A stretch of 34,212 nt of DNA, taken from NCBI GenBank assembly GCA_019118645.1, contig DWYN01000124.1, positions 1-34,212 on the forward strand. The letters are read 5' to 3'. Each line of letters begins with the position of its first letter. The first letter of the stretch is position 1. The notes beneath the pieces were generated by a model. That model made no database searches, was not told where the DNA came from, and was given only the letters and a program-made list of their open reading frames with translations. Below are positions 8,639 through 15,805 of the stretch, one piece after another. A program made the translations under genes and the position numbers. Source of the stretch: Candidatus Blautia excrementipullorum (GTDB lineage: Bacteria; Bacillota; Clostridia; Lachnospirales; Lachnospiraceae).

Positions 8639-10186
8639 ATGAAGAAACGCATTTTGATCCTTTTGGGTATCGTTATAATCGGGGCGGCTGCAGCCGGCGT
8701 TTGCTGGAAACTTGGAGTATTCGGACAAAGCAGCAGCGACGGAGCGGCAGCTTATGTAACTCAGATAAGTGAGCTTACCGGGGATGTGTCAGGTGTTGCC
8801 AATCGGTATGCCGGTGTAGTAGAACCTCAGGAGACCGTTGAAATAGAGCTGGAAAGCGGAAGAACTGTCAAGGAGGTCCAGGTGAAAACAGGGGATCAGG
8901 TAAAACAGGGACAGCTTCTTTTTGAATATGATCTGAGCAGTATTGAGGAAGACCTGGAGGAAACACAGCTGGAGCTGGACCGTCTGGTGAATGAAGCGGC
9001 AAGTCTGACGGAACAGATTGCCACGCTGGAAAAAGAAAAGCAGAATGCTTCCCAGGATTCCCAGCTTTCCTACACGATTGAAATTGAAACAAACCGGATG
9101 AATCTGAAAAAAAATGAATATGATCAGAAAAGCAAGCAGGCTGAAATTACGAAACTTCAAAACGCTACCGGAAATACGGAGGTGCGCAGCACCATTGACG
9201 GTGTGATTCAGAATATAGACACTTCAAAGCTGACTACAGACGACGGAGACAGCCTGGAAGACGGGATGGATGACTATTCCTCCCTTTCCGGAAGCGACAG
9301 CAATGCGTTTATTACGATTCTGAGCACAGGAGCATACAGAATTAAGGGCACTGTGAATGAGATGAATATTGGCAATATCATTGAGGGAGAACCGGTGATT
9401 GTGCGTTCCCGTGTGGATGAAAATCAGATCTGGAGAGGAACGATGGGAACTGTGGACCGGGAAAGCGCCAATTCGGATTCCAGCAGCGCAATGTATGGAA
9501 TGATGACTACCGGTGATTCGCAGACTTCCTCCAGTACATATCCCTTTTATGTAAATCTGGATTCCTCAGACGGACTGATGCTTGGACAGCATGTTTATAT
9601 TGAACCGGACGAGGGGCAGGAAGACCAGAAAGAGGGTCTTTGGCTCAGTGAATTCTATATAGTGGATGCGGATACGAACAATCCCTACGTATGGGCCGCA
9701 GATGATAATAAGAAACTGGAAAAGAGAAGCGTGATTCTCGGACAGTACGATGAGTCCCTGGGAGAATATGAGATTGCCGACGGGCTGGATAAGAACGACT
9801 ACATTGCCTATCCCACGGATGCTCTGACAGAAGGAATGTCCACCACAACAAACAGCGCTGCTCAGAGTGACGGAGTGGATATGATGCCGGCGGATGACGG
9901 CATGACGGATGAGGATATAATGCTGGACGATGCGGGAATGCCGGAAGACGGAATTATCATAGACGATTCAGGGACTGGCGAAGAAATCATCATGGACGGA
10001 ACAGATTCCGCAGATATTCCCATGGATGACGCAGGAATGCCGGAAGATGGGATTATCATAGATGATTCGGGCTCGGCAGACGAAACAGTCACAGACGACA
10101 GCGGCATGGACGATGCCATGATGTTTGATGACTCGGCAATGTCGGACGGCGCAATTCTGGATGATGAGCTGGTACCGGTGGAATAA
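8639..10186 (+). CDS. MacA/HlyD-family membrane fusion (adaptor) protein with acidic repeat tail
   Basis: Exported adaptor of 515 residues for an ABC efflux pump. It has an N-terminal membrane anchor (about 4-24), a first half of a biotinyl-lipoyl-like domain (TVEIELESGRTVKEVQVKTGDQVKQG region), a coiled-coil hairpin (about 95-165, Leu/Glu/Lys-rich), the second half-motif (VRSTIDGVIQNIDTSKL), and a beta-barrel region. The last 105 residues are very acidic and contain a 33-residue repeat starting DDAGMPEDGIIIDDSG. The start is ATG 8639 behind AAGGAGG (8620-8626); upstream in-frame ATG 8591 overlaps the -10 box and is rejected. It is first in the operon, 16 nt before the ATPase. MacA proteins of Gram-negatives join TolC; here the outer partner must be absent or different. 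The substrate is unknown. Confidence 0.85.
   Translation: MKKRILILLGIVIIGAAAAGVCWKLGVFGQSSSDGAAAYVTQISELTGDVSGVANRYAGVVEPQETVEIELESGRTVKEVQVKTGDQVKQGQLLFEYDLSSIEEDLEETQLELDRLVNEAASLTEQIATLEKEKQNASQDSQLSYTIEIETNRMNLKKNEYDQKSKQAEITKLQNATGNTEVRSTIDGVIQNIDTSKLTTDDGDSLEDGMDDYSSLSGSDSNAFITILSTGAYRIKGTVNEMNIGNIIEGEPVIVRSRVDENQIWRGTMGTVDRESANSDSSSAMYGMMTTGDSQTSSSTYPFYVNLDSSDGLMLGQHVYIEPDEGQEDQKEGLWLSEFYIVDADTNNPYVWAADDNKKLEKRSVILGQYDESLGEYEIADGLDKNDYIAYPTDALTEGMSTTTNSAAQSDGVDMMPADDGMTDEDIMLDDAGMPEDGIIIDDSGTGEEIIMDGTDSADIPMDDAGMPEDGIIIDDSGSADETVTDDSGMDDAMMFDDSAMSDGAILDDELVPVE
9926..10072 (+). repeat. Two copies of a 48-nt coding repeat (33-codon period) in adaptor tail
   Basis: Codons 9926-9973 and 10025-10072 both encode DDAGMPEDGIIIDDSG; copy starts are 99 nt (33 codons) apart. 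The copies differ at several third positions, so the repeat is old enough to have drifted silently while the peptide stayed fixed. Looser DD-S-rich units follow to the stop codon. Confidence 0.85.
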
Positions 10187-10202
10187 AATACGGAGGCGTA
10201 TC

Positions 10203-10883
10203 ATGATTCTTGAACTAAAAGGAATATACAAGGACTATCAGCAGGGAAAGATGACAGTGCCTGTATTAAAAAATGTAAACTTTTCTATGGCAGAGGGAGA
10301 ATATGTGGCAATCATGGGACCGTCCGGTTCTGGAAAAACAACACTGATGAACATTATCGGATGCCTGGATCAGGCGACAGAGGGAAGTTTTGTCCTGGAT
10401 GGGCAGGACATCCGTTCCTGTTCAGAAAATACAATGTCAGATATCCGCCTGCATAAAATCGGTTTTGTATTTCAAAGCTTTCATCTGCTTCCGAGGCAGT
10501 CAGCCCTGGCAAATGTGGAGATGCCGCTGAACTATGCGAAAGTGCCGAGAAAAGAGAGAAAAGAGAGAGCCCTAAAAGCGCTTGACAGAGTGGGATTGTC
10601 TGACCGTGTGGACTTTCGTCCGAACCAGCTTTCCGGAGGCCAGATGCAGAGAGTCGCCATCGCCAGGGCGATTGTAAACAACCCCAAGCTTTTGCTGGCG
10701 GATGAGCCTACCGGAGCACTGGACAGCAAATCCGGAGCACAGGTTATGGAGCTTTTTCAAAAGCTCAATGACGAGGGGGTCACCGTCCTGATGATCACTC
10801 ACGATCCGGAGATTGCGGCACATGCCAAAAGGGTAGTTCTGATCCGGGACGGGGTGCTGACGGAAAAAGAGGTGAATGCATGA
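10203..10883 (+). CDS. ABC transporter ATP-binding protein (MacB/LolD type)
   Basis: Complete 226-residue nucleotide-binding subunit. Walker [10 protein letters not shown] (39-47), Q-loop [11 protein letters not shown] from residue 90, signature LSGGQ (143-147), Walker [14 protein letters not shown] (163-175) and the switch histidine in MITHD are all present. The sequence pattern is that of MacB/LolD/FtsE ATPases, which work with FtsX-fold permeases by mechanotransmission. The start is ATG 10203 after CGGAGG; the longer frame from 10125 would read through the end of the adaptor gene. Its TGA overlaps the next ATG by 4 bp (ATGA). It powers the permease at 13001-14254 and is the only ABC ATPase in this window. 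Confidence 0.95.
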   Translation: MILELKGIYKDYQQGKMTVPVLKNVNFSMAEGEYVAIMGPSGSGKTTLMNIIGCLDQATEGSFVLDGQDIRSCSENTMSDIRLHKIGFVFQSFHLLPRQSALANVEMPLNYAKVPRKERKERALKALDRVGLSDRVDFRPNQLSGGQMQRVAIARAIVNNPKLLLADEPTGALDSKSGAQVMELFQKLNDEGVTVLMITHDPEIAAHAKRVVLIRDGVLTEKEVNA

Positions 10884-12985
10884 GTACAGTGAAAAAAATA
10901 ATCATCGGTGTTTTGGCGGTGGTGCTTGTTTTCGGCGCGGTGGCCGGCGGAGCAGTATATTTCAGAAATTCTCACCAGGAAACGGTGCCGGTAGTCTCTG
11001 TGGAAAGTCTTGCTTCGGATTATTATACGGATGATACCATGCTGGAGGGAAATATTGTTACGAATGTAACGCAGAATATCAATATTGACAAAGATATGAT
11101 TATCCAGCAGGTATATGTGGAAAAAGGGGATTCTGTCAGCAAAGGGGACGAGCTTATTTCCTTTGATATGACGCTTGTACAGATGGAGCTGAATATTGCG
11201 CGTCTGAAACAGCAGCAGCAGGAACAGGATCTGGAAAAGGCAGTGAACCGCCTGAACAGTTTGAAAAACGGCGGCCCTATTGAAGAAACGACAGACGATA
11301 CGGCTCTGGACACCTACTCCGACACCCTGGATATGGAAGACGATACTATGGATGAAATGGACGATGATGAGCTTGTATCCTTGGATACGCCGGTAAAGGG
11401 CAGCTATCTCGCGGCAGTTATGCGGCCGATTTTAGCGGCAGCGGATCTTTTCGGCGATGGGACAGGAGCGGTTTCATCCGGAAATTCACAGGCGGAAGCA
11501 GCTGTAGAGGAAACTCCGGCTCCTTCTGCCGGCACAGATATGGGGGAAACTTCAGGAACGCCGGAATCTTCCGGAGAAACGGGAGACGTGTTCTTCAGTG
11601 ATCAGGAAACACCGGCAGACCAGCAGGGAACCTCCGGCGGAACAGGCGGGGGAGAAATCATTGTGGATTTCGGATCCGGAGAAACAGGGACAGTCACGGA
11701 AACGCCTGCCCCCACACCTACGGCGCAGCCGGAACAGACGCCGGCAGGAGAGAATCCCGGGCAGGATATTTCCAGCGGCATTGTAGATGATGTGGAAATT
11801 ATTGATACCCAGCCCTCAGAGACCGCAGGTGATCTTACGGACGGCGAGCCTGCATTTTACCAGAAACTTGACGGAGATACGGAACCTTTTACCGGAACAG
11901 GAACAGAGGAAGATCCTTTTGTATTTCTCTGCAGCTCGGCAAAGGGGAAGGTTGTGGTAACAGGAGCGTTTTTAAATAAGATGGCCGGATTTCTGGAGGA
12001 CGGAACAAAAGAGTTCGGTGTGAACGGCTACTGGTATCAGCTTGAATTTCACCAAGATGATACGATCACTAATTTTGAGGACCGCAGAGAATCCTGCACA
12101 GGATATTATCTGATAGACGGAAGTCTTCTGGAAAATATGGTAAATGAATTCGCGGAAGTGGAGTTTACGCTGGACGGCGCCTCTCAGTATGAAGAAGATT
12201 TTTCCTACGATGAAGGCGGAGACTATGGACAGGGAACAGACGGAGATGCTACTTCCTCCATGACCAGAGACGAGGCTATCAAGCAGCAGGAGACAAGAAT
12301 TGAAAGCCTGAAGCTTGATATACGGGAAAGTGAACTGAACATCGGGAAGCTTGAGAAAAAAGTCCAGAATGAAGTGATATACAGTAAACTGGACGGTGTA
12401 GTTGCAAACGTAGGAGACCCTCTGACAGGCACTTCAGACGGAAGTTCTTTTATGAGCGTAAAGAGCAAAGAGGGGTATTATGTAAGCGGAACAGTCAGCG
12501 AACTGATGCTGGACCAGGTGAAAGAAGGAACAAAGCTGAACTGCAGCGGGCAGAACGGAACTTTTGAAGCAGAGGTAGTGGATGTATCTGATTATCCGGT
12601 GTCCTCGGACAGCTATATGGGAAGCGGAAATCCCAATGTTTCTTATTATACATACAGTGCTTCCATTACAGATAAATCTGTTGAGGTGACGGAGGACGAC
12701 TGGCTGACGATTACTCTTCAGAACACCCAGGACAATTCAGACGCTCTTGTTCTGGACAGAGCTTTTGTACGTTCGGAAAACGGTGTTAATTATGTATATA
12801 AAGATGTAAACGGGGTTCTGGAGAAGCAGATACTGACTGTTGGCGGAAATGTAAACGGAGGCTACAGTGTGCTTATTACCGGCGGCCTTACCAGAGATGA
12901 TAAAATCGCTTTCCCTTACGGCGATTCAGCCAAAGAAGGAGCAAAAACGAAAGACAGTACTCTGGAAGAATTATATGGATACTAG
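10880..12985 (+). CDS. Second HlyD/MacA-type adaptor with large inserted region
   Basis: A 701-residue exported protein, much longer than ordinary adaptors (about 350-500). It has an N-terminal anchor (about 5-27), a lipoyl-like half-motif (VYVEKGDSVSKGDELISFD), the first coiled-coil helix (about 100-130), then an insertion of about 330 residues. The insertion starts with a Pro/Thr/Ser/Gly/Glu-rich linker (about 132-320, with ETPAPTPTAQPEQTPAGE) and contains a compact unrecognised domain (about 322-440: TGTGTEEDPFVFLCSS, GAFLNKMAGFLEDG, NGYWYQLEFHQDD). The second coiled-coil helix (about 460-495), second lipoyl half (SKLDGVVANVGDPL) and barrel follow. It is translationally coupled to the ATPase by ATGA. 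The presence of two adaptors in one operon suggests a mixed assembly; this is inference. Confidence 0.85.
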   Translation: MSTVKKIIIGVLAVVLVFGAVAGGAVYFRNSHQETVPVVSVESLASDYYTDDTMLEGNIVTNVTQNINIDKDMIIQQVYVEKGDSVSKGDELISFDMTLVQMELNIARLKQQQQEQDLEKAVNRLNSLKNGGPIEETTDDTALDTYSDTLDMEDDTMDEMDDDELVSLDTPVKGSYLAAVMRPILAAADLFGDGTGAVSSGNSQAEAAVEETPAPSAGTDMGETSGTPESSGETGDVFFSDQETPADQQGTSGGTGGGEIIVDFGSGETGTVTETPAPTPTAQPEQTPAGENPGQDISSGIVDDVEIIDTQPSETAGDLTDGEPAFYQKLDGDTEPFTGTGTEEDPFVFLCSSAKGKVVVTGAFLNKMAGFLEDGTKEFGVNGYWYQLEFHQDDTITNFEDRRESCTGYYLIDGSLLENMVNEFAEVEFTLDGASQYEEDFSYDEGGDYGQGTDGDATSSMTRDEAIKQQETRIESLKLDIRESELNIGKLEKKVQNEVIYSKLDGVVANVGDPLTGTSDGSSFMSVKSKEGYYVSGTVSELMLDQVKEGTKLNCSGQNGTFEAEVVDVSDYPVSSDSYMGSGNPNVSYYTYSASITDKSVEVTEDDWLTITLQNTQDNSDALVLDRAFVRSENGVNYVYKDVNGVLEKQILTVGGNVNGGYSVLITGGLTRDDKIAFPYGDSAKEGAKTKDSTLEELYGY

Positions 12986-13000
12986 AAAGGTGGGAATTTT

Positions 13001-14254
13001 ATGCTTGAAAATCTGAGGATATCCATTCAGGGAATCTGGTCGCATAAAATGCGTTCCTTTCTGACGATGCTGGGAATTATTATTGGAATTGCTTCAATTA
13101 TCGCTATTGTATCAACTATTAAAGGAACAAGCGAGCAGATTAAAGAAGACCTGATCGGCGCCGGAAATAATACGGTGACCATCAGTCTTTACGACGGGGA
13201 CAGCACCTACGATGCTGAGTACGGAATGAGCAGCAGCGGGGCGCCGCCACTGCTTACGACGGACCAGAAAGAAGATGTTCTGGAGATGGAGCATGTGGAA
13301 AATGCGACTTTTTTCCATACCAGGACTTATTCCAGCAGTGTATACTATCAGAATACAAGCTTTCAGGGAGGAACGATTTACGGCATTGACAATAACTACC
13401 TGGATACCTGCGGCTACATGATCCAGGCAGGGCGGGGATTCATTCAGGAAGATTATGACGAACTCAGAAAAGTTGCCTTGGTGGACGGAAACGCGGCGGA
13501 AAATCTGTTTGCAGGGGAGGATCCTCTTGGAAAAACCATTGAAATAGGCGATGATCCTTTTACCGTAGTCGGCATTGTTCAGCAGAGCGATAACTATCAG
13601 CCAAACATCAGTGACATCAATGAATTTTATGAATATTATCAGACAGTGATCGGAACAGTTATGATTCCTGACGCATGCTGGCCCATTGCTTTTCAGTTCG
13701 ATGAGCCGGAAAATGTGATTATAAAAGCAGATTCTACGGATAATATGAGCAAAGCGGGAAACGACGCTGCTAATATTCTGAACCAGGGAATCAGTGAAGA
13801 TTCCAACTTCAAATACAGAGCAGACGATGTAATGGAGCGGGTGAGAAGCCTTCAGCAGCTCAGTGAAAGCACCAATCAGCAGCTGATCTGGATTGCCAGT
13901 ATTTCTCTTCTGGTCGGCGGCATCGGTGTAATGAATATCATGCTTGTGTCCGTGACGGAGAGAACCAGTGAGATCGGTCTGAAAAAAGCCATCGGAGCAA
14001 GGAAAAAGGTAATCCTGTTTCAGTTTCTCACGGAGGCTTCCATGCTGACCAGTATAGGCGGAATCATCGGTGTGATCTCGGGAATCGCCCTTTCAAGGGT
14101 AGTGGCGGAAGTTTCCGGCGCGCCTACGGCGATCAGTATTCCGGCGATCATCGGTTCGGTCCTGTTTTCCATGATGATCGGACTGATCTTCGGGCTCCTG
14201 CCATCGGTGAAAGCAGCGAATCTGAACCCGATCGATGCGCTGAGGAGCGAATAG
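13001..14254 (+). CDS. MacB-type ABC transporter permease (FtsX fold)
   Basis: Membrane subunit of 417 residues. One transmembrane helix near the N-terminus (about 20-40, SFLTMLGIIIGIASIIAIV) is followed by a large extracellular MacB periplasmic-core-type domain (about 45-285, including VALVDGNAAENLF and GKTIEIGDDPFTVVGIV). Three C-terminal FtsX helices follow (about 292-315, 340-365, 378-402) with the conserved GIGVMNIMLVSVTERTSEIG and KKAIGARKK. It ends in NPIDALRSE, a usual MacB/LolC ending. The start ATG 13001 has AAAGGTGGG upstream. It completes the adaptor-ATPase-adaptor-permease operon. The ATPase is separate, unlike Gram-negative MacB where it is fused. The substrate (peptide, lipid or antibiotic) cannot be told. 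Confidence 0.93.
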   Translation: MLENLRISIQGIWSHKMRSFLTMLGIIIGIASIIAIVSTIKGTSEQIKEDLIGAGNNTVTISLYDGDSTYDAEYGMSSSGAPPLLTTDQKEDVLEMEHVENATFFHTRTYSSSVYYQNTSFQGGTIYGIDNNYLDTCGYMIQAGRGFIQEDYDELRKVALVDGNAAENLFAGEDPLGKTIEIGDDPFTVVGIVQQSDNYQPNISDINEFYEYYQTVIGTVMIPDACWPIAFQFDEPENVIIKADSTDNMSKAGNDAANILNQGISEDSNFKYRADDVMERVRSLQQLSESTNQQLIWIASISLLVGGIGVMNIMLVSVTERTSEIGLKKAIGARKKVILFQFLTEASMLTSIGGIIGVISGIALSRVVAEVSGAPTAISIPAIIGSVLFSMMIGLIFGLLPSVKAANLNPIDALRSE

Positions 14255-14322
14255 AAACAGCAGCAACGGATCGGGAAGCGGGCTGGGAGAACCGGGAAAG
14301 CCGGATGCACGGCCCGCCTGTG

Positions 14323-15600
14323 TCAGGACAGAGGAAGCCGCAGAGTGAAGACGGCGCCTCCGCCGGAAGCGTCGGAAACCGTAAGCGTTCCTTTATGGAG
14401 CAGCGCGATTTCCCGGGCGATGCACAGTCCCAGTCCGAAATGCTGTTTGTCGTTACGGGAGGCATCGGAACGGTAGAAACGCTGAAATATGGCTTCTTTT
14501 TCGGAATCCGGTATGCCGGGACCGTTGTCAGTAACAGAGATGACAGCGGATCCCGGCTCTTTTTTCAGCGAAAGAAGGATCCTTCCATCCTCCGGGACAT
14601 AACTCATGGCATTATCCAGAAGGACTGCCAAAATCTGTGCAATCTTTCCGGCGTCAACCGTGCAGGGCGGAAGAGGCTCATCGGGAAGAGAGACAGCAAG
14701 ACGGAATCCCTTTTTCTTTGTCAGATTTTCATATTTTTCGTAGGTTTCCAGCAGCAGAGTGTCAAGCTCGCAGGGAACGGCCTCCAGCTTCCAGGTATGA
14801 TTGTCCGCACTGGAAAGGGAGAGAAGATCCTGGATCAGACGGGACATGCGGCGGCACTCCCGGAGACTCATTTCAATGAAAGCACCGGCTCTCTCGGGAG
14901 ACGCCTGGGGAATGGCAGAGAGTCCGGACTGGATGACTGCCAGGGGAGATCGGAGCTCATGGGAGGCTGCCGCGATAAAGGCAGTCTGCTCTTTTCGGCT
15001 TTTTTCCAGCGGCCGGATCATTTTTTTTGTAAAAAACCAGGAAAAAACAGTTACCGCGGCAATGGCTCCCAGTACGGCGGCGCCGAAAGCCAGCCGCTGG
15101 GTGTTCAGCTGCGCCTGCAGGCTGTCCAGCGGGTAGAGTACAATCATGCTCAGCATTCCACCTGCATGCGGGATCAGGGCAGTGCAGGCATAGTAGCCGG
15201 GGAAACGGAAGTCTGCGCTTCTTGTCAGTTTCTGGGCAGAGCTGTAGTTTTCCAGATTCAGTCCGTGGGAATCCCGGGACAGTTCCAGAGCAGTCTGAAA
15301 GGCGGCCTCATCCTGCTCCTGTCCGGTAATGCTGTAGAAATAGAGAGGTTCACCGTTGTCCAGAATTTCTATCTGAAGATGATAAGTACTCATCACGTTC
15401 TGCAGCCAGCGGTGGGAGATTACCGTCTGTCCCTCCAGCTGCGTGATACAGGAATAGACGTTGTTGAGAAACGTCATATAACTGTTTTCCCGTATGGAAG
15501 ATTCTGAGATCAGAAGGCAGACCAGAGCCATGACGACCAGGATGGCACTGGTGACCACAGAGGAAAATAAGGTCATCTGTATGTGAAGTTTTCGAAACAT
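14323..15600 (-). CDS. Sensor histidine kinase, two transmembrane helices
   Basis: A 425-residue membrane kinase. TM1 is about 10-32, an extracellular domain spans about 35-168, and TM2 is about 171-191. The HisKA dimerisation helix has the H-box AASHELRSPLAVIQSG with phosphorylated H214. The ATPase domain has the N-box LLDNAMSYV, G1 VTDNGPGIPDSEKEAIFQRFYRS, and G2 HFGLGLCIAREIA. The start ATG 15600 follows AAGGAG. It is convergent with the MacB-type permease. Its promoter carries the same operator as the response regulator at 18272-18949, so these two are the likely partners although they are 2.7 kb apart with an opposite-strand gene between them. The signal is unknown; the nearby binding lipoprotein is a candidate partner. 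Confidence 0.95.
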   Translation of the reverse strand: MFRKLHIQMTLFSSVVTSAILVVMALVCLLISESSIRENSYMTFLNNVYSCITQLEGQTVISHRWLQNVMSTYHLQIEILDNGEPLYFYSITGQEQDEAAFQTALELSRDSHGLNLENYSSAQKLTRSADFRFPGYYACTALIPHAGGMLSMIVLYPLDSLQAQLNTQRLAFGAAVLGAIAAVTVFSWFFTKKMIRPLEKSRKEQTAFIAAASHELRSPLAVIQSGLSAIPQASPERAGAFIEMSLRECRRMSRLIQDLLSLSSADNHTWKLEAVPCELDTLLLETYEKYENLTKKKGFRLAVSLPDEPLPPCTVDAGKIAQILAVLLDNAMSYVPEDGRILLSLKKEPGSAVISVTDNGPGIPDSEKEAIFQRFYRSDASRNDKQHFGLGLCIAREIALLHKGTLTVSDASGGGAVFTLRLPLS

Positions 15601-15635
15601 GAGGGACTCCTTTCGAATCTGTAAATGATAAAAAT

Positions 15636-15667
15636 ATTATAGCACAGTTTTCTCTATGGCATCTCTA
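15636..15667 (-). promoter_or_regulatory. Operator/promoter A (sensor kinase gene)
   Basis: Reverse-strand reading: TAGAGAT (15667-15661), 4 bp, TAGAGAA (15656-15650), 8 bp ending TGC, TATAAT (15641-15636). The heptamers repeat every 11 bp and cover the -35 position, like a PhoB/OmpR-type activator site. Its upstream edge forms a perfect 12-bp inverted pair with operator B (15661-15672 against 15733-15744). Confidence 0.8.
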
Positions 15668-15737
15668 AGAAACCGGAATAAATTTCCGCAGGCCTTCGAA
15701 GCCGAAAAGAAATACTCTGAAGAAAAACTTATTTTCT

Positions 15738-15769
15738 TAGAGATTTTTTAAAGAATCGGCTGTTATGAT
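15738..15769 (+). promoter_or_regulatory. Operator/promoter B (binding-lipoprotein gene)
   Basis: TAGAGAT (15738-15744), 4 bp, TAAAGAA (15749-15755), 8 bp ending TGT, TATGAT (15764-15769). Same geometry to the base as operators A, C and D. The start codon of the lipoprotein is 36 nt downstream of the -10. Confidence 0.8.
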
Positions 15770-15805
15770 TGGAGAAAATAAAACATGACAGGAGGACAGA
15801 AAAAG

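Noticed and set aside
14255-14322. Terminator between the permease and the sensor kinase
   Set aside because: GC-rich complementary pieces exist but no T-tract follows on either strand.
14305-15507. 400-codon forward frame opposite the sensor kinase
   Set aside because: The reverse strand encodes every histidine kinase motif in order; the forward translation is low in recognisable structure.
15661-15744. Perfect 12-bp inverted repeat as an attenuator or mobile-element end
   Set aside because: It is explained by two divergent copies of the same operator (A and B).
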